From Tetranychus cinnabarinus (taxonomy: Eukaryota > Arthropoda > Arachnida > Trombidiformes > Tetranychidae), in NCBI GenBank assembly GCA_022266195.1, contig WHVY01000001.1, forward strand, positions 18,414,001-18,478,000: 64,000 nucleotides of DNA, written 5' to 3'. The stretch's first letter is position 1. Every line of letters begins with the position of its first letter. The notes beneath the pieces were generated by a model. That model had not been told where the DNA came from and searched no databases. It saw only the letters and a list, made by a program, of their open reading frames with translations. Below, piece by piece: positions 9,548 to 20,046 of the stretch. A program made the position numbers and the translations under genes.

Positions 9548-9886
9548 AAGCAACTGTTGAAAGAGTTTTTAATCTTGTTAATTGCTTTCAATTTATTCAT
9601 TGATTATGTTTCATCACAAAATGATTCGAAACAGGCCGATACTCGCTGTAGGGAAAGTATAATTGGAAGTAAGTTCAGCGATTTGGTTGAAAAAGCAAGA
9701 GAAGCCATTGAACATTCTAAATCTTTGACACAAGAAGATCGTGATGAGTTGAAATCCTTGAGCAAGTGTTTGGAACAAGCAGAGCTTTCCGAGAACGGAA
9801 AAGAATTACTCGAAAAGGTGAGAGAGAGGGTCAAAGGATTTTTGACTGAGATAATTATTAATAGAAAGCTGAAATCTCAGGATTAA
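9548..9886 (+). pseudogene. Secreted helical-protein family, copy 2, start codon lost
   Basis: The frame matches the gene at 12592 over its full length: hydrophobic leader (QLLKEFLILLIAFNLFIDYV), then a charged mature part with two cysteines (TRCRES and SLSKCLEQAE) and predicted amphipathic helices rich in Glu/Lys (about 88 residues). Where the intact copy has ATG, this copy has AAG (9548-9550). No other in-frame ATG exists in the leader or mature part. Unless an upstream exon supplies a start, it cannot be translated normally. The rest of the frame is undamaged, so the loss looks recent. Confidence 0.6.
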
Positions 9887-9906
9887 ACTAAAATTTCTAT
9901 TGCTTA

Positions 9907-10312
9907 CAAGGGAAGTGAGGTAAGTGGTACGGTTAGAATCTGATAAAAAGTGTATAATTCGTTTGATCATGATGAAAATAGTTGGTTACCGTACAAAGTT
10001 GAGAACGCAATTGTCCTTTTCTACCTAGAAATCCGATCATTGATTTTCAAAGCGCATAATGCCATAGTGAATATAATCATAACTTTTGACTTTTCAACAA
10101 ATCAAAAGTTTACCTCTGTAGTATTATAAGTTACAAAATTTCAACTTATCACTATGGCTTTATGCGCTTTGAAAAGCAATGATCGGATTTCGAGGTAGAA
10201 AAGGACAATTGCGTTCTCAACTTTGTACGGTAACCAACTATTTTCATCATGATCAAACGAATTATACACTTTTTATCAGATTCTAACCGTACCACTTACC
10301 TCACTTCCCTTG
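9907..10312. mobile_element. Tc5-like MITE with long inverted repeats
   Basis: A 406-bp foldback with arms of about 160-170 bp at each end that are nearly perfect complements. The ends read CAAGGGAAGTG and CACTTCCCTTG. These 11 bases are identical to the ends of the 2.6-kb transposon at 45873-48515. It is flanked by TTA on the left and TGA on the right, close to the TNA target duplication known for Tc5-type elements, with one mutated base. No coding capacity. Likely mobilised by a transposase of the type encoded at 46278-47879. Confidence 0.85.
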
Positions 10313-10689
10313 TGAGTCTATTAGTGTCAAGAGGTTTCGAGAAAATCGAGGCTGAAGTGTAAACTTTGATTGCCTTTTGTTCAACTATGGAACAAGATTT
10401 TTGCACCGGAAAATATACTTATTTTGCCGGATAAAATTCTCTGTTTCTGTACAATAGATCACTTCGATTTTCAGTTAAACCTCCGCCATTCTGTCACACT
10501 AATAGCTAGAGAGCTGAAACTTATCACTTATTGGCAGTCAATCCATCAATTGTTTCAATGGAGATGGACAGACATCATCATCATTGTGAAGAGTAATGAT
10601 AAGATACTAATCTCAAATTGAGATTCTCATTGGGGACTCTAAGTGTTTCAATAGTTGCAAAAGCTATACTGGCCTTAAAGTAAGAAGGT
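10313..10689. other. Intergenic with an inverted fragment of the dispersed repeat
   Basis: About 10385-10535 is a diverged reverse-complement match to 6680-6850 (TTTCAGCT, GGTTTAACTGAAAAT and ACAGAAACAGA landmarks). The apparent ORF at 10370-10621 is translation of this repeat. Nothing else was seen. Confidence 0.5.
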
Positions 10690-10848
10690 CAAAGTGAGCT
10701 GGCGGTTACTTCTACAGCTTTGCCGTTCTGTGTTAAGAACCAAAACTTTATCAAATTTTTGCCAGTTTTGCCTTTTCTTTCAGCTGACACTCTTTCCAGT
10801 GTTTCCTGTTTTAAAATTCCGATAAATATTGATCATAGTCTTGTTAAA
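10690..10848 (+). promoter_or_regulatory. Conserved upstream/5'UTR block of the 4-exon gene family (copy A)
   Basis: Shared with 17955-18143 upstream of copy B: GCTGGCGGTTACTTCT, CGTTCTGTGT, then AACCAAAA and CAGTTTTGC, followed by the same first exon. Conservation outside coding sequence suggests promoter plus 5'UTR. Confidence 0.5.
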
Positions 10849-11775
10849 ATGACAGAACAGAATGATTCCGATAAAAGTAAGTTTTATTTCTTGTGTATTA
10901 ATAGTCTGTCAAATGAAATAATCCATGAAATAAAACCTTTAATTTCGTTTAGCTTTCATATCATTCAAAGTGAAGTTTTTAGGTGACTATCATGACATAG
11001 TCATTCATTGGAATGATGAATATGACTATCAACAGCTAAAAAAACAACTGGTCACACAGGTAAGTTAAGTTAAGTTTATCATTAAGCAATTACTTATTCC
11101 AATCTTATTTTTGCAAATCCATAGCTTGAATCAATTACTGGAGTACCAAGCCAACATATTCTTCGTATTCTTCTTCCGGGGCTACGTGCACAGTGGCAAT
11201 CAGGATCCAACTTATATGAACATTATTACACAATTTGGAACCTGATAAAGTAATCCATCATCAATCGAAACAATTTAAAGATTATGTAATAACATGTACT
11301 AACAGATTCATTTATATTGCTTTTCAATCCTCATAGCTATCCGGAACATGGTCTCTATAAGGACCAATTCTGTTATGCTATTAGTTTTGCCGGAAACCGT
11401 TTTCTTCTCGATTATACTGTTAATTTTGATTCGGTGCCTAATATGAACCTTTCCAATACTCATATAACTTATCGGCTAATACCTGAAAGGATGGTTCCAG
11501 AGGGAATGTGCAGACTTAGTTTTTGTCAACATAGAAATACTAAAAGTATCTTCAACAAGATAAGAGATCTTATTAATAACGTTGAATTGAATGCGAAAAT
11601 TTGGTCTCACGTTCAACCAATACAAGCAAGGAGACAAAGACGAAAAATTTACAGGCAATTCAATGTCCTACAATATTTCTGGCTTATTTGTGATGATGTC
11701 TATTCGCGATTACCCAATGATGCGCAAAGACTTATTAACTGTGAGCCAAGTCTTTACCTGAGAACTCATGGTTGA
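10849..11775 (+). CDS. 4-exon gene, possible ubiquitin-like N-terminus (family copy A)
   Basis: Exons 10849-10876, 10953-11059, 11125-11249 and 11337-11775 join in phase (1, 0, 2) through GT-AG introns of 65-90 bp to give 232 residues. Residues 10-70 (FKVKFLGDYHDI, then LKKQL, then ITGVP and ILLPG) have the look of a beta-grasp ubiquitin-like fold: two starting strands, a helix with LK, then a TGVP turn. This is an inference from pattern only. The C-terminal 150 residues hold a conserved core PERMVPEGMCRLSFCQHRNTKSIF, split here as PERMVPEGMC and FCQHRNTKSIF, a basic stretch (RRQRRKIYR), and QFNVLQYFWLICDDVYSR. No signal peptide or TM segment, so probably intracellular. Copy B at 18144 has the same exon structure and about two thirds identical residues in the C-terminal part. 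Family and function unrecognised. Confidence 0.75.
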
Positions 11776-12004
11776 TTATTAATTATTTAACTAACCACAG
11801 ACTCGAAGTTTCTTTTTATTTATAAGTAAAATGATGACAAATACAAAATTGTAAAATGTAATGGATGCAAAATTTGCTTGATGAACATAAAGAATCAAGA
11901 TTTATTATAAAGATTTTGATGCTTTTCATTTCTTGCTATTAACCTTAACCTCTGCTTATAAGGTTGTGAAATAAAAATTTAGACCCGCCTTCAAAATTAA
12001 TTGA
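11776..12004. other. Duplicated downstream flank
   Basis: Nearly identical to 165-400, which follows the frameshifted family copy at the window start. It shows that the gene end and the adjoining strumpellin fragment were duplicated as one block. Confidence 0.7.
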
Positions 12005-12245
12005 TTTGAAGATTTTTTACTGATTCGTGGAATGAAAAGAATGAAATTGGTCCATCACATAATTAAGAATATATTCAGACACATAAGTTTTCAGTAAATT
12101 ATCAAGTCTCAGAAGTTCTTCAAGAATGACTAAATCGTTGAATATTTCCACTGGAAAGTCGTTTTGCTGGCACTGTAAATACAAAAATACAAAAGATTAC
12201 CAAAAAGGATATTACTCAGGATTTAAACGAATAAATTACCTTGAG
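12005..12245 (-). pseudogene. Isolated copy of the last strumpellin exon
   Basis: Matches the final exon of WASHC5 (13561-13402), with scattered substitutions and a 4-base deletion (GTCGTTTTGCTGG instead of GTCGTTTGATTTGCTGG) that shifts the frame after the exon start. It is followed by the start of the upstream intron, and homology ends at about 12245. Located downstream of copy A of the 4-exon family, exactly as the larger strumpellin fragment (405-1510) follows the family remnant at 1-164. Confidence 0.8.
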
Positions 12246-12369
12246 ATATGAAGATTCATCAGCTTTGTTTGAGTTTTAAGGCTAGCAGGGTAAACTTGTC
12301 ATTTTCAAACGCATTTTCTTGTTCAATTTGAATAAAGATCAGGATGTTTTATTTTAAAAGCAATTAATA

Positions 12370-12585
12370 TTCATGGTTTCCAATATCATCAGTTTAATGT
12401 CTGCTTTAGAACTAAATTTACAATAGATTGATATTTAATGAGCACAAATGAAGCTAGAAACAACATAGAAACTTGTGAGAGATCAGTAACTCGTGCATCA
12501 TGAATTTAGTGAAAAGATGTTACTTTAACATAAAATTTTATTTCAAGTTGTGATATTTTCAATTGTTCGATTGCCACATTAAAAA
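12370..12585 (+). promoter_or_regulatory. Conserved upstream block of the secreted helical family (copy 3)
   Basis: Counterpart of 9335-9541 with the same landmarks and a similar distance to the coding start. The sequence ATTTTCAATTGTTC(A/G)A just before the start is shared. Confidence 0.5.
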
Positions 12586-12591
12586 GTGGAA

Positions 12592-12921
12592 ATGCAACTG
12601 TTGAAAGAGTTTTTAATCTTGCTAATTGCTTTCAATTTATTCATTGATTATGTTTCATCACAAGATGATCTAAGGAAGGCCAATCCTCGCTGCGAGGAAA
12701 GTACAATTATTAGAATTAAGTTCGAAAATTTGGTTGAAAAATCAAGAGAAGCCATTAAACAATCCAAATCTTTGACACAAGAAGATCGTGATGAGTTGAA
12801 ATCTTTGAGGAAGTGTTTGGAGCAAGCAGAGTTTTCTGAGAACGGGAAAGAGTTACGCAAAAAAGTGAGAGAGAGGGTCAATGGATTTTCGGCTGATATA
12901 ATTGGAAAGCTGAAATCTTAG
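12592..12921 (+). CDS. Small secreted helical protein, intact copy
   Basis: ATG 12592 opens a 109-residue protein. Residues 1-24 form a clear signal peptide (MQLLKEFLILLIAF, then a VSSQ cleavage region). The mature part of about 85 residues is highly charged, with two cysteines (PRCEES and SLRKCLEQAE) about 40 residues apart and Glu/Lys/Leu-rich stretches typical of two or three amphipathic helices (LTQEDRDELKSL, then GKELRKKVRERV). A single disulfide could clip a helical hairpin. I know no family for it. The same gene occurs as a start-lost copy (9548) and a frameshifted copy (1828), so the family is expanding and decaying locally. Secretion and fast turnover would fit a salivary, gut or immune role, but that is inference only. 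Confidence 0.7.
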   Translation: MQLLKEFLILLIAFNLFIDYVSSQDDLRKANPRCEESTIIRIKFENLVEKSREAIKQSKSLTQEDRDELKSLRKCLEQAEFSENGKELRKKVRERVNGFSADIIGKLKS

Positions 12922-13323
12922 GATTAAACTAAAATCTCTATTGCATAGATATAATAATCGGCAGGAAAGTTTTGGCATGTGAAGTTCATCAGTGCTTGAA
13001 TTGACCTTTATTTTTCAGTGATTTTTGCTTTAAACTGTATCTTTTATAAAAAAAATTTCGCATATAAACAGACTGTCCGCCTTCAAATGGTGTTTACAAA
13101 AAATCTGTTTGAATTTTGAATTCCCAAGATTTTTCTTACTGACGATAACACAGAAATAATTCCAAAGTCGTCTGACAATAGAGAAATTCGCGCCGAAAAT
13201 GCAAGGAAAGGTGCCAGAAAAAGACTCTCTATCGGAAAAGAATAAAAAGCAAGAACTAGAGAAAAGCTTAACCCGATGAAAAGGACAAAGATTTAGACAA
13301 AATTATATGTGAAACATTTAAAT
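12922..13323. other. Intergenic, no gene recognised
   Basis: Between the secreted helical gene and the 3' end of WASHC5. It contains only a 26-codon frame starting at about 13199 (MQGKVPEKDSLSEKNKKQEL), which I do not consider supported. Confidence 0.4.
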
Positions 13324-13329
13324 TTTATT
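13324..13329 (-). terminator. PolyA signal of WASHC5
   Basis: AATAAA on the minus strand about 75 bp downstream of the strumpellin stop codon. Confidence 0.5.
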
Positions 13330-13401
13330 TCAACCAATTGTTGAATTATAAAAAACTTTTTTGATTGTAAATAACAAATATAACGTATGATTTTAAGCTT
13401 T

Positions 13402-16400
13402 TTACTGCTGAATGGAATGAAAAGAATGGAATTGGTCCATCACATAATTAGGAATGTATTCAGTCACATAAGTTTTCGGTAGATTACCAAGTCTCAGAAG
13501 TTCTTCGAGAATGACTAAATGGTTAAATATTTCCAATGGAAAGTCGTTTGATTTGCTGGCACTGTAAATTTGTTGCAAATGAAAAATACAAAAAATTACT
13601 AAAAAATAGCCAAACAAGATATTACTCATGATTTAAACAAATAAATTACCTTGGATATGAAGATTCGACTAGTGATTTTATATAACGACATAGAAGTGAT
13701 ATAAACCGTTTAACCATATCACAACGATATTGTCTTAGGAGAGTTAATAATCCAGTAACAAATGGTTGTCCATCGGCTGAATCAGTTATTTTCTTGGCAG
13801 TCAATCCATGAATTTTATCAACGTAAATGAATTTGGGATTTGATAAAATCACAATTACAAGACAAACTAAATCCATGTACGGAGGCAAAGTGGATCCAAT
13901 GTAAATCTATATTGATATAAAGGAAATCAATTTAAATTGGATATAAACAGATTAGATTGAAAAATATCAACTTACTTTTGAAAGAGGGTCTGATATTCCA
14001 GACCATTCCAAATAATTGGTTAATTCGTAGACAAGAGCACTTTCCTCCTTGGCTAAATATTTTTTAGGATCTCGTTTGAGTTCAGTTAATAAGGCTCTGA
14101 AAAATGGAAAAAATATAAATATGCTGAATCAAGCAATTAAATCATATCTTACTCGTTGAGAGTTTCATAAGCAGATCTCAAATTTCTTGATTGATAATTG
14201 CAGCTATCCTTGAGTTCAAAAGATATGTTATTTTTGATTAGTTGCATTTGTCCAATCTTCATTATTGACTCAGTAATGATTGGCAGAGTTCTTGGATTCC
14301 TAGAAGTTATTGGTGATTGCAATTTATTAGCTTGATCTGTAAATCAAAAATAGAATTTTATTTTTCTTGTTTCAATCAATTTTCAGTTGGTTTGTAACTC
14401 ACTTGAGGGCATATCGCAATCATTTTTAGATAAAAAGTTGTTAACATTTATCACAGTATCGTGCCACCACTTTTCATTCAGCAATTGTTTCTCGATTAAT
14501 GATTCAATTTTTCCCAGTTCACTGACAATCATGAATGAAAGTAATCGATCAAGGCCATTGATTCCAGCTGTTCCCGTGCTTTGCTAAAAGATTAGATTGA
14601 ATAAACGAAATGAGTCAAAAAAAGATAATCACAAATGAGTTGAAAGTAAACTGTGAGTCATATTTAACTAGTAAATGCAAAATAGAGTTTACTTACTAAA
14701 AGTAGTTTAAATAATTTGGGATCAACAATTTCAGCGCGTGTTTTATTATCATACCAGGTTCTTGAAGAGTTAACGTAAATGGTGGTTCTATGGGAAAAAA
14801 TTACGGTATCGAGTTATTAGATGATTTGTAAAACTAAAAATAAATTCAAAATAAGGTTGTGAGATATTCCGAAAATATCACATATCACATACCTTGGATC
14901 AGTAATTCTTAAAATTTCCCGAGTTAATCGACCGATGAAATTGACTGAAAATTGATCCAATGGAGGAAATTTAGGCACAGGGATAGTCTTCGATTGATAT
15001 ATACTTTCCCAATCAAGAACTTTGTGACGCATAAAAGCATTACATTCTTGTTCAACGTTGTAACTGACAATTCTCGAGACTTCTTCTTGCCATATCTTTA
15101 GACCATAAATACACACATAATCTTGGATATACTCGAATGAGCGACGTAAACCATCCATGATGTTACAGATAATTCTTAACTTGGGAACAAGTTCACTTGG
15201 TTTTACTCTTTGATTGAAAACTAATCCTTGGTGTAATGCTTTGGCAACTTGGATTACTAGTTCTTTACGGATACCATCTTCAAGCAACTTTTTGGGATCG
15301 ATTTGAATGATACCAACCAATGTTGTTTTCATCATGAGCATTCCTTCGGTAAAAACAGAAATGGAATGAGTTAACTGAGCAACTTCATATCTTTCTTCGA
15401 GAAAAGCATACGATCGAAGTTGATCTTTCATTAATCGGGTGGGAAGCTCTTGGATTTGATTTGTTTGCAATTCAATTATCCGTGCCATAAGGCGAAATAA
15501 AGAGTCGGGAATGATGTGAAGAACTTTTCTAACATAAGAAACCAATTCACTTGAATAATATTGTGAGACGGGAACCAAGTCAGGACTCGATGCTTGATTT
15601 ATCCGTAACAAGGGCATATCCAGGGCAGAGGCAAGCTTGAGAAAAGTAGCTCGAAGTTTAATGACTAGAGTTGGATCTTTTTGAATACCCTTTTGCATAT
15701 ACTTCGTGAAAGAGTCGATTATTAACCAAGCATAAGAGAGATCGCCAATGAGCTGTAGAGTGATGAGTACGTGCTCTTTTACATCTGAAGTTTTTAACAT
15801 GCAACACAGAAATTTTCTAGCATCAATCAAGTGTTGCTTGACTTGTATACTGCCTTCTAGTTGATGGAAATCCTGAATTTCATCAAGAGCTTTGATCATT
15901 TGGATAGTTTTGCGATTTGAACTTTTCAGCTGGTCTGGATCAAGAGCTTTTATTTGACTTGCAAGTTGTCCAAACCATTCTTGAAGACTAGAGTTGGGTT
16001 CAATACGGGTCAATGGCTTGTTACCAGAAAATACTTCCGATAATTCCGATATCCTATCGACAGCTTCACTTTGGTATTTGTCCCATTTTTCACGTTTTTC
16101 ATTGAGCAATTGTTTATAAATTTCTTTCACTTTCAATTCTAATTGTGAGGTATGCATTAGTAATTCAAAAATTTTCACTGGATCATGACCAGTTTCGCTT
16201 ATTATCACATCTCGAGATTGTTTACACTTTTTAAAGGTTGTCCAATGAGTCTCCACATTAGGGTTTGAAAATGTATGCAGCATTAACCATCGAAGAGTAA
16301 CATTACATTCCCTCAAAATATTAGTTAACTTTGATGTGGAATCTAAGACCACTTCTTCATCAAGATATCCTTCTTTCAGTAAATCAGTAGTTTGCTGTAA

Positions 16401-17408
16401 TAATTTATTTAGATGATTCTTGTGATAGATCGCATGTTTACGTAGACTAGCTGTTTCCAAAGTATTATTTAAGGCTGATTTAGCTGCACGGTAAGGCTCC
16501 CAAGCTTCTATAAGGTTAACAATGATTCCCATGTAAATGTTGATGACAAAGTTATCAGAGAAAAATTTGTCCACAATTTCCCTCATATTAGCATGTTGGT
16601 TGTGTAAAAAGTCTGGCGCAAAGTAGAGGATAACATATAACATTGCAGCTTGATTAGACATGGCAAAGCTTCGATGTTCAGAGTAAGGGTAAGATGACAG
16701 TTGGTTATAAACATCATCAAACCTTAATCGACCAATCACCAAGCTAAGATATTCAGCATTAATGGGTACTCTTTTGAAAAAATCCTCCGGATAGTTGACA
16801 GGTCTTTTATTTGTTACCGATGAGTAGCCAGTTGAACGGAGAAGATTACAGACGTCATCAATATTTGAATCAGATGTAGATCTTTGTGCAGAGTAACGAT
16901 AATAAGAAACTAACATTCTTTCTCGCACCGATCCTTCAATTTTTTGGTCTACAGTTAGAAGAATGACGCCACAGAGATAGAGTGCTTCGCACATTAGTTG
17001 TTTACCATCCATATTAACCATAACCGTTTCCATGGTTTGTTGAATATAAACACCTTCTTCCAGGTCGGTCATATATTTGTTGAGGTCAAAAATGTATTTA
17101 TGAATAGATTCAAAGGCAAGGTAAAAATCACTTAAAATATCAAGATAATTGTCACGGATTTCATCGTCTTTGTCCCGGAGAGCTGGAGTTGAGTCAATTT
17201 TCGCCTCGATTGCTTCCAAATTTTTGAAATAAGTAAAGTCCACGATTATATCGGAATAACGATTAAACTCCGTCTTTAAGTCAGGTTTAAAAACAGCCGG
17301 TATCATGTCAGAAAGACGGAGAAGTTCAGCAATAATGGCATTACCACGGGAAACAAGACGGAGAAGATTGATCCCACAAGGATTACTTTCATCAAGAAAG
17401 TCAGCCAT
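13402..17408 (-). CDS. WASHC5: WASH complex subunit 5 (strumpellin)
   Basis: Seven exons: 17408-14893, 14787-14697, 14583-14403, 14336-14153, 14096-13976, 13906-13650 and 13561-13402. All have GT-AG introns of roughly 55-110 bp and agreeing phases, giving 1169 residues, close to the 1159 of human strumpellin. Similarity is obvious throughout: the start (CGINLLRLVSRGNAIIAELL), YIQQTMETVMVNMDGKQLMC, VRERMLVSYYRYSA, KLRATFLKLASALDMPLLRI, GLKIWQEEVSRI, then GINGLDRLLSFMIV in exon 3 and TGLLTLLRQY in exon 6. Strumpellin is a core scaffold of the pentameric WASH complex, which activates Arp2/3 to build actin on endosomes during retromer-linked sorting. The protein is helical, cytosolic and without signal peptide. 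This is the only intact copy; fragments lie at 405-1510 and 12005-12245. The start ATG 17408 is chosen because it aligns with the family N-terminus. Confidence 0.97.
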
Positions 17409-17954
17409 TACAAAAATGTATTACAAAATAAATTAGACCTAAGCAGGTTACTGAATTAGTTAAATTAATATAAATATAAATAATAAATCTAGACCAAAAA
17501 TTAAGGGGAGTTTATGTTCATTAGTGATACAAAATACAGTAAAACTCAGTGAGCAGTGAGACAAAAAATGTAAACAAACATTCAAGAATGAAAGCCGCGC
17601 TTTTCAATTTTGTAAATGTTAACAAAATTACTGACCGTTTCTTAACATGGCAACCTTTAGAGACTGATTTCTCGGCGATGCCAAAAACTAGATATTTCAT
17701 TCCAACGCCATTGAGAATTCCCATTATTCCATTCTAATGGTACCATAGCAAAAAAATTAAATATCTTTTTGTGCTATTTTGATAAAAATAACATCATTAA
17801 AAATATTATTGATACTATTGATTATCGTGACTATTTCAATGTAAATTAAATTTAATCTTAATTTGCTTTGGTCTTGTCTTTACGATGATTTGATTGTGCT
17901 AATTTTGTTAAAATGTTTCCATAGTGACAAAGACTGAGCAGGCCTCAAGTCAAA
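17409..17954. other. Probable promoter side of WASHC5 with a small divergent ORF
   Basis: Upstream region of strumpellin. A plus-strand ORF of 49 codons (17588-17737) begins MKAALFNFVNVNKI and ends TPLRIPIIPF. It is head-to-head with WASHC5, 180 bp away, so it could be a small divergently transcribed gene. No recognised family, no TM segment and no paralogue in the window. No other gene seen. Confidence 0.3.
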
Positions 17955-18143
17955 AGTAAGAAGACCAGATTTAGCTGGCGGTTACTTCTTCAGCCTTGTC
18001 GTTCTGTGTAAGGAACCAAAAGTTCATCATATTTGGTCAGTTTTGCTCTCAGTGGACACTCTTTTACAATTTTTTCCTTCTCTTCTCTTTTCTCTTCTTT
18101 TCTTTTAAAATTCAGACAGATATTGATAATCGTACTTTTTGAA
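17955..18143 (+). promoter_or_regulatory. Conserved upstream/5'UTR block of the 4-exon gene family (copy B)
   Basis: Matches 10690-10848 (GCTGGCGGTTACTTCT, CGTTCTGTGT and CAGTTTTGC landmarks) and precedes an identical arrangement of exons. A C/T-rich stretch (TTCCTTCTCTTCTCTTTTCT) at about 18075-18105 is present only in this copy. Confidence 0.5.
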
Positions 18144-19078
18144 ATGGCAGACCAAGTTAACTCTTATAAAAGTAAGTACTATCACTTTTATATTATTGTT
18201 CAATATGGTGAATAATAGTTCATAAAATGAAATAACCCATAAACCTTTTCATCTCGTTTAGCTACATTCAAAGTCAAGTTTTTAGGTGACTATCATGACA
18301 TAGATATTGATTGGAGTGATAAATATGGATGGCATCAGCAAAAACAACAACTGCTCGGACAGGTAAGATAAGTTTACCAGTCAGTCATTAAGCAATCACT
18401 TTATTCTTATTATATTCTTGCATAGCTTCAGTCAATAACTGGTGTACCATGCAAATATGTTTATGAGCTTCTTCTGCCGATCCTCCGAGAACCGTTGCAG
18501 CATGAGCAGCCCCGCGATGATCCATATCACTATGCTATTAGGAACCAGATAAAGTAATCTATCATTTCCATCATTTATTGAAACACTTTAAAGATTATGT
18601 ATCAACAGATTAATGTATATTTCTTTTCAATTCTCATAGCTATTGGAGCGCTGCTGTCCATAAGGAAGAATTCTTTAGCGCCATTCGTTATGCCGAAAAC
18701 AGTTTTCATCTGGCTTATGATGTTCATTTTGATTCGGTCATTTCTAAGCGCTTTATCAATATTCGTCTACGGTATCGCCTAGTACCTGAAAGGATGGTTC
18801 CAGAGGGAGTGTGCAGACATGGTTTTTGTCAACACCGGAATACTAAAAGTATCTTCAATAGAATCAAAGATATTATTAATAACGATGAATTTAATGAAAC
18901 AATTTGGTCTCAAGTTTACCCAATACGAGGACTGAGGACAAGACGAGGTGTTTACAGACAATTCAACGTATTACAATATTCCTTTCTCATCTGTGATGAT
19001 GTCTATTCGCGATTCCCCAGTGATGCATACAGACTTATTAACAGTGAGCCAAAAGTTTACCTGAGAGCTCGTGGTTGA
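18144..19078 (+). CDS. 4-exon gene, possible ubiquitin-like N-terminus (family copy B)
   Basis: Exons 18144-18171, 18262-18362, 18426-18553 and 18640-19078 use the same three intron phases as copy A and give 231 residues. The N-terminal part keeps FKVKFLGDYHDI, ITGVP and LLLP. The centre differs more (EPLQHEQPRDDPYHYAIRN). The end keeps PERMVPEGVC, FCQHRNTKSIF, a basic patch (GLRTRRGVYR), QFNVLQY, ICDDVYSRFP and LYLRARG-like YLRARG. Exon 4 alone can be misread as starting at an internal position; exon phases show the longer model. There is no signal peptide. Two intact, diverged copies with conserved splice sites argue for expressed genes under selection. Function unknown. Confidence 0.75.
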
Positions 19079-19244
19079 TAATATCAACTAAATGAATGAC
19101 CATTTCATCAATTTCTCTCAGTAAACTTGTTTTCCAACAAAAACTAATCTGAATAAAAATGAGACACTTACTAATACTTTTCTTCCCATTTATCAATCTT
19201 GAGCTTCCTTTAACTCACTATAAGCTTAAAGCGACCAACTTTTC

Positions 19245-20046
19245 CGTAAGTCCACGTCTTGCGTGCAAACACAATGTTTAAGTTCCCGAAATAAATAGAT
19301 TTTTGATTGCCCATAGAATGTAACATCAGAAAAATGTGTAAATTGACAAATCTGGCAACGGTGTACAGCAACTGTCCGAAGTTACAGCTTTTACGTTTTT
19401 AGTAAAGCGTTTATAAATTTTTTTTTCAATTATTTCGACTATTTATTTGTCATCAATTGAATCAAGTTTAAACTCGAACTTAAATGAAATCGTCGAGACT
19501 TTTCATCTTCTTCATTGGTCTTATTGCCTCGCTAGCTCTTGTTTCAGCTCATAATATTACCTATGCAAATGGGACTGTCCAACAAATCCATTGTTTCGGA
19601 GCACAGTAAATGGAACAACACAAAAAGCTTCTCATGGCGGGAAAAGTGACAGTTTATTGATACAATACTATTATTTATAACAACATAATAGATTGTATGT
19701 AGAAAAAATCAATACAATTTTGATGCTAATAAAGGTTATTTGAACCATTTTAACTCGACGAAAATTCTACACTCATTTCATTTCCATTCAAACCTTTTCT
19801 ATTCCTATTCGTAAGTCCACGTCTTGCGTGCAAACACAATGTTTAAGTTCCCGAAATAAATAGATTTTTGATTGCCCATAGAATGTAACATCAGAAAAAT
19901 GTGTAAATTGACAAATCTGGCAACGGTGTACAGCAACTGTCCGAAGTTACAGCTTTTACGTTTTTAGTAAAGCGTTTATAAATTTTTTTTTCAATTATTT
20001 CGACTATTTATTTGTCATCAATTGAATCAAGTTTAAACTCGAACTT
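19245..20046. repeat. Direct repeat of about 237 bp flanking micropeptide copy 1
   Basis: 19245-19481 and 19810-20046 are essentially identical (from CGTAAGTCCACGTCTTGC to AAACTCGAACTT). In the right-hand copy the sequence continues into the roughly 390-bp promoter block of copy 2. In the left-hand copy it jumps directly to the coding sequence of copy 1, so a promoter-sized piece was deleted there. Confidence 0.85.
19484..19609 (+). CDS. Secreted single-cysteine micropeptide, copy 1 (promoter deleted)
   Basis: A 41-codon ORF with a textbook signal peptide (MKSSRLFIFFIGLIASLALV, then SA) and a 19-residue mature peptide HNITYANGTVQQIHCFGAQ. The product is identical to copies 2 and 4 except for one leader residue. 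Its 3' flank with AATAAA at 19728 matches copy 4. Upstream, the TATA/AP-1 promoter block present in copies 2-5 is missing: the coding start is fused four bases after the left direct repeat. The ORF is intact but probably not transcribed from its own promoter. Confidence 0.6.
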   Translation: MKSSRLFIFFIGLIASLALVSAHNITYANGTVQQIHCFGAQ

